Below, piece after piece: positions 44,749-52,462 of a DNA stretch of 64,000 nucleotides. Source of the DNA: PMG-095 sp049324695 (GTDB taxonomy: Bacteria > Myxococcota_A > Polyangia > Polyangiales > Polyangiaceae); the NCBI GenBank assembly GCA_049324695.1, contig JBMOMJ010000013.1:118365-182364 (forward strand), in the 5' to 3' direction. The notes under the pieces were generated by a model. It did not search any database. It worked only from the letters and a program-made list of their open reading frames with translations, and was not told where the DNA came from. Numbering within the stretch: the first letter of the stretch is position 1; each line of letters begins with the position of its first letter. Made by a program: the position numbers and the translations under genes.

Positions 44749-45132
44749 TCAGCTCACGTGGACGCGACGAGCGTATAGGACGAAGCCGGTTCCCAACGCG
44801 ACGTGCAACAGCGAGTTCGGCACAATGCCCTCGAGCTTCGTGATCGCTCCTTGAATGAACGCCGCGATTTCAATCGGCAACAGCGCGAAATGGACCACCG
44901 CGTTGCCAATCAACACGCCCCGCAATGCCACCGAGTCGGGCGCCTTGCGCACGAGCAGCGTCGTCACGCCCACTGCCAGAATCAGAGCTCCGACTTCTCT
45001 CACCCAAACCACTCGCAGCGCGTCCGGCTCCACTCCCTTTCCGATCAACAATCCGTGCGGAAGAAACAGCGCGATTGCAGCGACGGCCAGCGCCACCACC
45101 GAGCTCAACCCCAAGAACAACTGTCGAGTCAT
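44749..45132 (-). CDS. Small membrane protein, four helices
   Basis: A 127-residue hydrophobic protein from the ATG at 45132 (MTRQLFLGLSSVV); longer frames add a basic non-hydrophobic head. Four helices are visible (LSSVVALAVAAIALFLP, VREVGALILAVGVTTLL, LIGNAVVHFALLPIEIAAFI, LLHVALGTGFVLYAR), similar to small integral membrane proteins of the DoxX/DUF4345 sort, without a certain match. Convergent with the lipoprotein, divergent from the XRE regulator. Confidence 0.75.
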   Translation of the reverse strand: MTRQLFLGLSSVVALAVAAIALFLPHGLLIGKGVEPDALRVVWVREVGALILAVGVTTLLVRKAPDSVALRGVLIGNAVVHFALLPIEIAAFIQGAITKLEGIVPNSLLHVALGTGFVLYARRVHVS

Positions 45133-45224
45133 CGACGCGAACCTGAGCTCTCTCGACGTCGATCGCAATAACCACCCAAGGTAAGTGCGGCGCCGGACTC
45201 CAACCTGGTACACTCGCCAGCACG

Positions 45225-46034
45225 ATGTCTGCGCCCGTGTCGAGTCAGCTCTTTTCGGCGGTCCTCCGCTATTGGCGCAAGCGCCGCGGCCACTCCCAAC
45301 TCGATCTCGCTCTCGAAGCGGGCGTCTCGGCGCGCCACGTCAGCTTTCTCGAATCGGGTCGAGCTCGCCCGAGCACCGCAATGGCAATGCGCCTGCTTGC
45401 CACTCTGCAGGTTCCCCTGCGAGCTCAAAACGAAGCCTTGCGTGCAGCCGGCCTCTCACCAGCCTTCCCCGAGCCTACCCTCGACGCGCTCGACCCCGAC
45501 ATCCAGCGAGCGATCGAGCAAATGATGCAACAGCAGGAACCCTACCCACTCAGCGTGCTCGGCGGTGACTTCCACATCCTTCGCAAGAACCACGGGGCCA
45601 AAGCGCTCCTCGGGGCTTTCATCGCCGAACCATCACACATGCCCGCATCACCGGACATGTTCACCCTCTTCTTCGACCCGCGACTCGTTCGCCCCTTCGT
45701 CGAAGATTGGGATGCCTTTGCCTCCAGCATGCTCAACCGCCTACATCGCGAGCTCCTCCAGCGAGCGTACGACCAGCGACTCCAAGACCTACTCACCCGC
45801 GTGCTCGCGTTCCCCGACCTCCCGGATACCTGGCGAGAACCCGACTTTGCAAAACCAGCTCCCGCTGCCCAAACCCTTCGTCTCCGGCGCGACACCCTGC
45901 ATGTCGCATTCCTCGTCACCGTCACGAAGTTCTCCGCCCCTCAACAAGTCCTGCTCGACGAGCTCAGCATCGAAAGCTGCTTTCCCCTCGACGACCGCAC
46001 GCGCGCAACGTGTGAACGACTCGCGCGTCCCTAA
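45225..46034 (+). CDS. XRE-family regulator with MmyB-like sensor domain
   Basis: A 269-residue regulator. The N-terminal helix-turn-helix is typical XRE (RGHSQLDLALEAGVSARHVSFLESGRARPS). The C-terminal part, with LVRPFVEDWDAFASSMLNRL and LDELSIESCFPLDD, matches the MmyB-like ligand-binding domain that follows such HTH domains in many actinobacteria and proteobacteria. Family members often control the divergent gene; here the divergent neighbour is the small membrane protein 92 bp away. Ligand unknown. Confidence 0.93.
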   Translation: MSAPVSSQLFSAVLRYWRKRRGHSQLDLALEAGVSARHVSFLESGRARPSTAMAMRLLATLQVPLRAQNEALRAAGLSPAFPEPTLDALDPDIQRAIEQMMQQQEPYPLSVLGGDFHILRKNHGAKALLGAFIAEPSHMPASPDMFTLFFDPRLVRPFVEDWDAFASSMLNRLHRELLQRAYDQRLQDLLTRVLAFPDLPDTWREPDFAKPAPAAQTLRLRRDTLHVAFLVTVTKFSAPQQVLLDELSIESCFPLDDRTRATCERLARP

Positions 46035-46393
46035 CGTTCGCGTCCTCGCGAGACTCCTAGGCTTCGCCCCACGCGGGTCATGAGAAACATTATCCGGGCG
46101 CCGACGCGAACATCGGCACCCGTTCGCACACGTCCACGCAACACGATACTAATCGTTCGTGCTCAAATCCTCGAAAAAGCGCTGCTGAGGTTCCGGCAGA
46201 CAGCCACTAATTACACCGCTCACCCTCAGCCATTGCCGATAGTACGCTCGTGCCAATGAAGACAGAGTCGAAGCCAACGAGAGAACCTCCGCGTGGAATT
46301 CATCCCTCTGCTTCATCAAGCTGATTTCTCGTGGTCCCGCAGGCGCAACCCCCTGGAGCCCAGCGTGTCGCGTCGAGCTCTCCGGTCAAGAGC
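46035..46393. other. 359-bp intergenic region with terminator-like stem
   Basis: Lies between convergent genes. C-GGGCGCCGA (46095-46104) pairs with TCGGCACCC-G (46113-46122) to give a ten-pair stem with one mismatch and an 8-nt loop, 61 nt after the XRE gene stop; it may end that transcript. There is no T-tract. I see no gene or RNA in the rest. Confidence 0.35.
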
Positions 46394-47023
46394 CTACCTT
46401 TGCCGCAAGTTGGAGGCCGCGATCGCCGCTGCAGCGGCGAGCTTGTGTTTGGCTTGCCAGGGAGGACCCAACGACCGTCCCATGTCTTGAAGGAAGGCGT
46501 TGATGTCTTCGCAGCCGAGTGCTGTCGTTGCTTCAGCAAAGACGCGCTCGCGGTCGTACCAGTACACGAACCAGCCGCGCGCCTCGGCAGCCGTGGCGAG
46601 GGCCTGCCGATACATTACCGAGTCGGCCATGGTTTGGGCGCGATTGTCGGCGATTCGCTCCTCTGTCGTAGGAGGAAGCTCGGGACACACGCGAATTGCG
46701 ATCCCCACAATCGGCACGTTCGTGGCCAGCGCCACGGCTTGGAGGCTTTCGCGTGCACCGCGCGCCGCCGCCGTGCGAACGCGATCGACGAGCGCGACCA
46801 CTTCAGCCAGCGGGAGCTTCCGCGCTCCAGGAGTGTTGAGGTAGCGACCAACCGCCCACGAGCCCTCGTGATGATGCGGGTGCGTCGGCATGCCTGGTTC
46901 GGTAAGATCGACGCGACGCCGATCGAGCACGTCAGCGCCGGGCCCAACAGTGACGAGATCTGCGGAGTTTCCGTTTTCCGCCACACCCACGATCGCGCCG
47001 CGTTGCTCTCGACGTTTCACCAC
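46394..47023 (-). CDS. Conserved protein of unknown function
   Basis: A 209-residue protein that starts at GTG. It has no signal peptide. A His-rich segment (GMPTHPHHHEGSWAVGRYLN) sits near residue 50, a Cys in IAIRVCPELPP near 115, and a long helical segment (RIADNRAQTMADSVMYRQA) near 135, followed by WFVYWYDRERVF. The pieces look conserved but I recognise no family. It follows the next gene by 27 nt and is probably co-expressed with it; both contain His triplets. Confidence 0.75.
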   Translation of the reverse strand: MVKRREQRGAIVGVAENGNSADLVTVGPGADVLDRRRVDLTEPGMPTHPHHHEGSWAVGRYLNTPGARKLPLAEVVALVDRVRTAAARGARESLQAVALATNVPIVGIAIRVCPELPPTTEERIADNRAQTMADSVMYRQALATAAEARGWFVYWYDRERVFAEATTALGCEDINAFLQDMGRSLGPPWQAKHKLAAAAAIAASNLRQR

Positions 47024-47050
47024 GCCTTCATCCCTAGGTGATGTCCGAGC

Positions 47051-47491
47051 CTAGGCTTTCCCCTGCGAGACGGTCGACAGGCGGCTCGCAATGTCGAGTC
47101 CCCTTTCGAGTTCGACCCGAATCTGGTGAACGCGAGCAGATTCATCGACGCTGAGACCAAGGAATTCGAACGCCGCCTGTTCTCCGCTCAGCGGGAACAC
47201 TTTGATTGTGCGGACGAGCCAAGACAACGCAACACCGAGACCGCGCACCATCACGCTATTCGTGAGGAGGGCCACAGGAACGTTTTTCCGGTTCTCCACC
47301 TTCATGAACTCCTTCAGCATGCCTCGCTGCTTGCCATCGGGACCACCGCCATACGAATAGCCGATGGCGGCCCGATGATGATGCGCGCTCGTCGTGCGCA
47401 GCTCATTCACGAAGCTGGCCCACTCCAAGTCGGAAGGCGACCGCGCAGCATGAACCACGATGAAGATGCCGTCGATCAGACGGTAGTCCAT
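47051..47491 (-). CDS. STAS-like small protein of unknown function
   Basis: A 146-residue protein from the ATG at 47491, which has AGGA 5 nt upstream; a GTG 15 nt earlier is possible. The order of strands and helices (MDYRLIDGIFIVVHAARS, VPVALLTNSVMVRGLGVALSW, IKVFPLSGEQAAFEFLGL) resembles the STAS/SpoIIAA-like fold, though this is by eye. A His triplet (SAHHHRAAIGYSYGGG) is present. It heads a two-gene operon with the 209-residue protein behind it. Confidence 0.7.
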   Translation of the reverse strand: MDYRLIDGIFIVVHAARSPSDLEWASFVNELRTTSAHHHRAAIGYSYGGGPDGKQRGMLKEFMKVENRKNVPVALLTNSVMVRGLGVALSWLVRTIKVFPLSGEQAAFEFLGLSVDESARVHQIRVELERGLDIASRLSTVSQGKA

Positions 47492-47647
47492 GGTCTTCCT
47501 GGGCACTCCCGCATGCTAGTCGAAAACTCAGTCCGCGAGCATGGCCTGCAGCGAGCCGCTCGAGGGCTCCTGAGACCGGGCGCGTCGATGCGTTCGCCGG
47601 CGTGGCTCAACCTGTGCCACGAACCAGCCGTATAACGACGGAACTTA

Positions 47648-47663
47648 TGGCACGCCGGTTGCT
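47648..47663 (+). promoter_or_regulatory. Consensus sigma-54 promoter (-24/-12)
   Basis: TGGCACG-CCGG-TTGCT is an exact match to the sigma-54 consensus TGGCACG-N4-TTGCW. Counting from the -12 C at 47662 places the transcript start near 47674, leaving a 14-nt leader that carries AAGGAG and then the ATG at 47688. Position and strand fit expression of the lipoprotein gene by an enhancer-binding protein, which is common in myxobacteria. Confidence 0.75.
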
Positions 47664-47687
47664 CAACACGGCGCGAAGGAGTTTGGA

Positions 47688-48212
47688 ATGGCAATCGGGC
47701 GAATTGCAGGAGTGGGTGTCGGCGGACTGATGCTGAGTGTGCTGCTGGAGGGGTGCTCAGCGACAAACGACACGGATAGGGACGCTGTGGATCCTTCCTA
47801 CGAAGAGCTGACGTTGGTGTCTTCTGAGGGGTATAGTCAATCGATCGAGGGCGCTTCGTGCAATCCAGTGTTGACGTTGGATACGCTGGTGCTGAAGCTG
47901 CCGTCGCGTGAGTTGTCGTGGGACACCTGCGATCGTACCAGCGCTGGCTCGGCCGAGCACAACGTGGGCACACGCACGTTGAGCGACTCGGAGATGGTGC
48001 CGATTCGGCAAGCGGTGGATGGCGTCGTCAAAAGCGACCAGAAATCGTGCATCTTCGACCTGTCCACGATTATGCTCGACGTTCGAACGAAGAGTGGCGT
48101 GCAACGCTTGGCGAATGACTACTACGCCGGATGTCCATCGGGGGCGTTGAAGGGTCGAACATTCGTTAAGGGGTTGTTCGAACTTGAACAGGAGCTTCGG
48201 AAGGCCCTGTAG
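47688..48212 (+). CDS. Small lipoprotein behind sigma-54 promoter
   Basis: A 174-residue lipoprotein: signal peptide GVGVGGLMLSVLLEGC with lipobox LEGC, then an acidic linker and a domain with four further Cys (SCNP, TCDR, SCIFD, GCPS). The C-terminal phrase NDYYAGCPSGALKGRTFVKG is shared with the next gene. AAGGAG precedes the ATG. It is the only gene here with a consensus sigma-54 promoter, so it is likely made under a specific developmental, nitrogen or stress signal. Function unknown. Confidence 0.85.
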   Translation: MAIGRIAGVGVGGLMLSVLLEGCSATNDTDRDAVDPSYEELTLVSSEGYSQSIEGASCNPVLTLDTLVLKLPSRELSWDTCDRTSAGSAEHNVGTRTLSDSEMVPIRQAVDGVVKSDQKSCIFDLSTIMLDVRTKSGVQRLANDYYAGCPSGALKGRTFVKGLFELEQELRKAL

Positions 48213-48253
48213 GTTCGTTGAACGCGGACTCAATCGTTTCAAGGAGCTTTGAC

Positions 48254-48478
48254 ATGCGATTCGAGCGTCTCGGGTCGTTGGGCAGAGGCGGGCTCATGCT
48301 GAGTCTGTTGCTCGCTGGCTGCTCTGGGGGAAACGAGGCTGGTTCCAATCCGCGGGTAGTCGATCCGCAGTTGTTGGCAGACGACTGGTACACTGCATGT
48401 CCATCGGAGCGTCTCACGAATCGAGTCTTCGTGAAGGGGTTGGACGCGCTGCAAAGTCAGCTTCGCGAAGCAATGTAG
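48254..48478 (+). CDS. Shortened paralog of the preceding lipoprotein
   Basis: A 74-residue protein with AAGGAG 7 nt before its ATG. It has the same signal plan (LGRGGLMLSLLLAGC) and the same tail (DDWYTACPSERLTNRVFVKG) as the 174-residue lipoprotein 41 nt upstream, but lacks about 100 residues in between. It is therefore an internally deleted duplicate that kept its start, lipobox, ribosome site and stop, and it likely shares the sigma-54 transcript. A hairpin with arms GCTCT and AGAGC lies about 25 nt after the stop. Confidence 0.75.
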   Translation: MRFERLGSLGRGGLMLSLLLAGCSGGNEAGSNPRVVDPQLLADDWYTACPSERLTNRVFVKGLDALQSQLREAM

Positions 48479-48643
48479 CGTCTCGCGCACACAACGCGGA
48501 CGGCTCTTGCTCGAAAGCGAGAGCACGCCCGTTGCCGAGCAATCTTGCGACGCCTCGAAGTGTAAGACGACGCGGATAGGCACGTTTTCGCGGGTCTGAG
48601 CGGAATAAGTGCGACCTGCGGAGCGTATTGGAGAGTTAAGGCC

Positions 48644-49843
48644 ATGGGGAATTCAAATCTGGCTGTATCTGGTAGGTCGGTGGATTCGGAGTCGGGCGTT
48701 CACGTGCGGAATGCCGAAGCGCTGGTCGCAAAGGTGGAGGACGGCGTCCTCGTGGAAGATGACATTGACGACGAGGTGCAAGCGTTTCGTCAGGGCGAGT
48801 GGTGGCGGCTGCGCGCGGTATTGAATTCGCCGGCGGTGTGGGCGTTCGCCGCGTTTTGGTTAGGCGCGTTGATGTTGCCTGTGGGTCGAGTGCCGATGGT
48901 GGTGTGTTTCGCGTCCATGACTGGATTTCTGTTGTGGGGCGCGATTCGTTTGTTGATTCGGCACGGGCTGGGCGCATGGTCAGTGTTGGGATCGTTCAGC
49001 TATTTGGTGATGAGTGCGTTCGGCGCGTTGATCACGTTGTTTTCGACGACTGGGTTTTCGCGCGGACGGCAGCTGCGGCGTTGGGGAAAGCCGTTGCTTG
49101 CGAAGGTGCGGCCGGGCACGGATTGGGCGCCCGCGGTGCTTACGGAATTGAAGGAGAAGCCGGCGCACGACGTGAAAATGCCACGAGCGGCTTTGGCGGC
49201 GCAGTGGCGCGAGAATGGTTTGACGGAGCACGCTTCGGTTGCGGCGTTTGCTCGTTTGACGTTGGACTTGATGGCTCTGGGTGCGCCGCCAGCGTTGGTG
49301 GCAGACGCCAATCGGGATGCGCTGGATGAGATTCGGCACACGGAGTTGTGTTTTTCCTTGGCGCGTTCGCTAGATGGGCGAAATGAGGAGCCTGGCGCTT
49401 TTCCGGAGGCGCAGCGGGTGCGCTCGTTGCCACGTTCACGGCGGTTGGCGCTGTCGAAGCTGGCTGTAGATTCGCTGGTCGAGGGAGCGTTGCACGAGGG
49501 AGTGTCGGCGCGGGTGATCGCGAAGTTGGCACGGCGCTGCGAGGATGGGCCGACGCGCGCGCTGTTGAAGGAGTTGGCGGCGGATGAGGGCCGGCATGCA
49601 GCGCACGGTTGGGACGTGGTGGAGTGGTGTGTACGTGAAGGCGGGCGTCCTGTGGAAGCGGCGTTGTTGGGTGCGTTGAGGGTGATGCCCCACGAGGTGC
49701 ATTCTTCGTTGCCGGAGGGAGCTCGCGACGGGAGTTGGGAACGTTATGGGGTGCACGGCGAGGCGCTAGAGCAAGCCGAGTACCGCGCAGCACGCGCTCA
49801 GTTGGTGAAGCGCGTGACGCAGTTGTGTGCGGCGTCGGCGTGA
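48644..49843 (+). CDS. Membrane protein with ferritin-like diiron domain
   Basis: A 399-residue protein. About 50 acidic residues are followed by three hydrophobic helices (residues about 60-150) and a ferritin-like four-helix domain (about 190-380). Metal-type residues are in place: Glu in GLTEHASVAAF, Glu/His in LDEIRHTELCF, Glu in VEGALHEGVSARV and Glu/His in ADEGRHAAHGWD. So a carboxylate-bridged diiron centre is probable. Such domains act in oxidation, iron handling or electron transfer; here it would face one side of the membrane. Leu, Val and Ala codons end mostly in G, unlike neighbours. The 3' end carries one copy of a 22-bp repeat. Confidence 0.8.
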   Translation: MGNSNLAVSGRSVDSESGVHVRNAEALVAKVEDGVLVEDDIDDEVQAFRQGEWWRLRAVLNSPAVWAFAAFWLGALMLPVGRVPMVVCFASMTGFLLWGAIRLLIRHGLGAWSVLGSFSYLVMSAFGALITLFSTTGFSRGRQLRRWGKPLLAKVRPGTDWAPAVLTELKEKPAHDVKMPRAALAAQWRENGLTEHASVAAFARLTLDLMALGAPPALVADANRDALDEIRHTELCFSLARSLDGRNEEPGAFPEAQRVRSLPRSRRLALSKLAVDSLVEGALHEGVSARVIAKLARRCEDGPTRALLKELAADEGRHAAHGWDVVEWCVREGGRPVEAALLGALRVMPHEVHSSLPEGARDGSWERYGVHGEALEQAEYRAARAQLVKRVTQLCAASA

Positions 49844-49892
49844 GGCGACGTTACGGTGCGCGTTGGCCTAAGGCGACGTTACGGTGCGCGTT
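49843..49892. repeat. 22-bp direct repeat between convergent gene ends
   Basis: AGGCGACGTTACGGTGCGCG plus TT occurs at 49843-49864 and again at 49871-49892, exact in both. The first copy begins at the last base of the ferritin-like gene; the second includes the stop of the ankyrin gene. A local tandem duplication. Confidence 0.9.
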
Positions 49893-51141
49893 TTTGCCAG
49901 GCGTCGAGCGCGGCGACGGATTCGTTCTTGCTTTGAGAGATCGCAATGTCGCGAGCGGTTTGGCCGTCGTTCGAATGGGCATCGGGATCGGCACCCGCTT
50001 GGAGCAGTGCGTTGAGCGCGGCGATGTGGCCGAGAGCGGCTGCGATGTGAAGTGGCGTGTAGCCCCGATGGGTGCGTTGCTCGAGGTGGAGGCCCTGCGA
50101 GAGGAAGAGGCGCAGGGGTTCGGTGTGATCGATCTCCGCGAGGGCATGCAGCGCGCCAAAGCCGTCGATGTTGACTAGCTTCGGATCCGCTCCGCGAGCG
50201 ATGAGGAGTTCGAGCACGGCGAGGGGCGCTTTGTGGACTAGCGCGGTGACGAGGGCAGATGCGTCGCGCTCGGCAAGGAGGTTCGGATCAGCGCCGAGGT
50301 CGAGGAGCTGGCGAGTAAGCGCTAGGTTGCCTTTGCCGGCTGCGATGTGGAGCGGCGTGTAGCCACCGGCGGGCGCGCGCGTGTTTACGGAATGGCCGGC
50401 TGCGACGAGCCGAGCGACTTCCTCGGGCTGTTCGCAACGCACGGCAGTAAGGACAGCGCTGAAGGAGCGCAGGGGCCGCGCCGGTGGCGTGGGATTCCAA
50501 GAAGTAGCCGCGCAGCGAGCGATGTTGCCGAAGTGACTGAAGACCGATAGGGGCATGGCTTCGAGCATTTTCGCGGCTTCGTCGCTAACGGGAAGCGGCA
50601 GAACTTGATCGAGCGCGTGAGAGCGCAGAATCCAGTCGAAGGTCTGGACGGGATCGCCGAAAACTTTCAGCGTGTCGTCCATCAGGTGAAGACGTTCGAT
50701 GATGAGTTGGTCGCCCGTGCGGCGCGTTTCGGCAGTGGCTTGGACGTTTCCGGTCCAGCTGCGTGCAAGCAGAATGCGATGCTCGCGATAGCCGATGACG
50801 TACTTTTGTTCCATCTCGGCTGGCGTGTAGAGAAAGCCGTCGGGGAGCTCGGGCTCGATGGGATAACGCAAGTCGCAGGCGATGCTTTCGGCGGGTTCGA
50901 CATCGCGCGGTAGATCCGCGACGGTCTTGGAACTCCACGATATGGCCATGGCGGCAGCACTCATGTCCTGACTGGTCGAAATCATGCCGCCCGTGACGCT
51001 GATCAAATCCAGCACCGGAACGCCAAAGCTCGTCTCCGAGGCATCGAGCCATTTCGCCCGCTGTTTCATGATTTCGCTGCTCTTGCCGCCGTTCGGCTTC
51101 TCGTCAGCCAACAAAGCTTTCAGTTTGTCCCACCAGCTCAT
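49879..51141 (-). CDS. Ankyrin-repeat protein
   Basis: A 420-residue cytoplasmic protein with GGGAG before its ATG. The first 215 residues form an unrecognised domain (YVIGYREHRILLARSW, QLIIERLHLMDDTLKVFG). Five ankyrin repeats follow, most clearly AGGYTPLHIAAGKGNLALTR, DASALVTALVHKAPLAVLEL, DGFGALHALAEIDHTEPLRL, HRGYTPLHIAAALGHIAALN and the last NDGQTARDIA. Ankyrin stacks bind partner proteins. Its end meets the ferritin-like gene at a 22-bp direct repeat. Partners unknown. Confidence 0.9.
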   Translation of the reverse strand: MSWWDKLKALLADEKPNGGKSSEIMKQRAKWLDASETSFGVPVLDLISVTGGMISTSQDMSAAAMAISWSSKTVADLPRDVEPAESIACDLRYPIEPELPDGFLYTPAEMEQKYVIGYREHRILLARSWTGNVQATAETRRTGDQLIIERLHLMDDTLKVFGDPVQTFDWILRSHALDQVLPLPVSDEAAKMLEAMPLSVFSHFGNIARCAATSWNPTPPARPLRSFSAVLTAVRCEQPEEVARLVAAGHSVNTRAPAGGYTPLHIAAGKGNLALTRQLLDLGADPNLLAERDASALVTALVHKAPLAVLELLIARGADPKLVNIDGFGALHALAEIDHTEPLRLFLSQGLHLEQRTHRGYTPLHIAAALGHIAALNALLQAGADPDAHSNDGQTARDIAISQSKNESVAALDAWQKRAP

Positions 51142-51162
51142 TTGCTCCCCATCATTCCTATC

Positions 51163-51630
51163 TCATAACGTCAGTTGAACACTCAGGCTAGCTCGCTCGG
51201 GCGAGATCGACGGCACCAAAATCACCTGGCGTTCGGGCACACGCTTCGCGCCCATCACGATTAACGGAACGCCGATGCCGATCAGCGCGCCACCCGCCAA
51301 CCCAAACAAAAGCAAGCGTTGTTCGACGTTGCATGTCGAACCCGGCGAGTTGCAGTGCGTCGTGAGTAAACCGACCGTCATGACGACGGGGCCCGAAGCC
51401 GCCAACACGATGCCCGCCGCCATGAGCCCGGGCTTGCCGATGCGTTTGCCGCTCTTTCGCAGCCTGCCGCTGTCGTCGGGCTCCGCGCGGGGAGGTCGCG
51501 TGCGACAACGACCGGCGTCGCACACGCTATCGCTGCCACACTCGCTGTCGTACTCGCATTGCGCGCTCGCGATGGAGGCAAACCCAGTAACCGCTGCAAC
51601 CGTTATCCCAAAACCCAGTGCTCCCCGCAT
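51163..51630 (-). CDS. Exported protein with Cys motif and two membrane helices
   Basis: A 155-residue protein from the ATG at 51630. A signal peptide (GFGITVAAVTGFASIASA) precedes a small Cys-rich motif (QCEYDSECGSDSVCDAGRC), like the 'xCxxDxxCxxxxxCxxGxC' modules of other myxobacterial surface proteins. After a basic stretch come two hydrophobic helices (GLMAAGIVLAASGPVVMTVG and LLLFGLAGGALIGIGVPLIV). Probably inner membrane with the Cys motif outside. Function unknown. Confidence 0.8.
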   Translation of the reverse strand: MRGALGFGITVAAVTGFASIASAQCEYDSECGSDSVCDAGRCRTRPPRAEPDDSGRLRKSGKRIGKPGLMAAGIVLAASGPVVMTVGLLTTHCNSPGSTCNVEQRLLLFGLAGGALIGIGVPLIVMGAKRVPERQVILVPSISPERASLSVQLTL

Positions 51631-51680
51631 TCGAGCGAGTTTATGGCCGACCTCGCGGTGAGACAAGTAGCTCCTCGCAT

Positions 51681-52412
51681 TCAACGCGCAGTTTCGGCTT
51701 CATCCATGGTGGGCACACGTGTACCTGCGCCGAACCACGAAGCCAGGCGCAACGTGCCGAGGGTGAGTGCGACAGGAAGTTTGGCTTGGGGCAAGCCGAG
51801 GGTTTCGCGTACGCGCGGCTCCATGGTGCCGAGCAGAGTTTGACGCGTAATTTCCTGCATTCCGCGCGGGATGACCAGGCGAACGACTTCGTAGAGCGAG
51901 GCGCGCGCCAGAGCTTGGCCCTGTTCGCTGCGACCAAGATGCTCGGTTTCGAAGTCGGCTTGAAAGCGAGACCAATCGGCAAGCGACGGAAGCAAGTCGC
52001 GGATGTGCATGCGCTCCCCCACTTGCATCCAGAAGTCGAACAGGAGTTTCGGATCGCTCGAACGAAAGGCGCGCCAGCCGAACTCTTGGTTGAAGCGCAG
52101 AGGCTCGAGAAAGAAGACTGAGAGAACGTACCGATACTCGTCGTTGCTGGCGACGACGCCTCGGTGAGCACGTTCGATGCGAGCGAGCGCTTCGCGACCG
52201 CGCGGGCTATCGAGACCGTCGACGATGAGCGTGGCGATGAGTTCGCGCGTGCGCTTCAGACGATTGAAGGTTTGGGTCTTGAGGAGCGAATCTGAGTATA
52301 AGCGCGAAACCATGTCGCGAATGCCCATCGTGCGCAGCAAGCCGAGGTAAGTGCCGAGCCGAAAGTCCCAGTGGTGCCGCGTGTAGTAAAGATCGGCGAC
52401 GAGGTTTTGCAT
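51681..52412 (-). CDS. DUF2236/MpaB-like protein
   Basis: A 243-residue mostly helical protein. The phrases YRYVLSVFFLEPLRFNQEFGWR and KLLFDFWMQVGERMHIRDL, with conserved-looking Arg and His, recall the oxygenase MpaB/DUF2236 family related to rubber oxygenases. The heme-ligand His cannot be assigned by eye, so activity is uncertain. It ends 50 nt before the next minus-strand gene start and could be co-transcribed with it. Confidence 0.65.
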   Translation of the reverse strand: MQNLVADLYYTRHHWDFRLGTYLGLLRTMGIRDMVSRLYSDSLLKTQTFNRLKRTRELIATLIVDGLDSPRGREALARIERAHRGVVASNDEYRYVLSVFFLEPLRFNQEFGWRAFRSSDPKLLFDFWMQVGERMHIRDLLPSLADWSRFQADFETEHLGRSEQGQALARASLYEVVRLVIPRGMQEITRQTLLGTMEPRVRETLGLPQAKLPVALTLGTLRLASWFGAGTRVPTMDEAETAR

Positions 52413-52462
52413 GGGGGCCGGGGCTTGCAGGCGAGTTTGATGGACTACGCGGGAGGTTCAGC

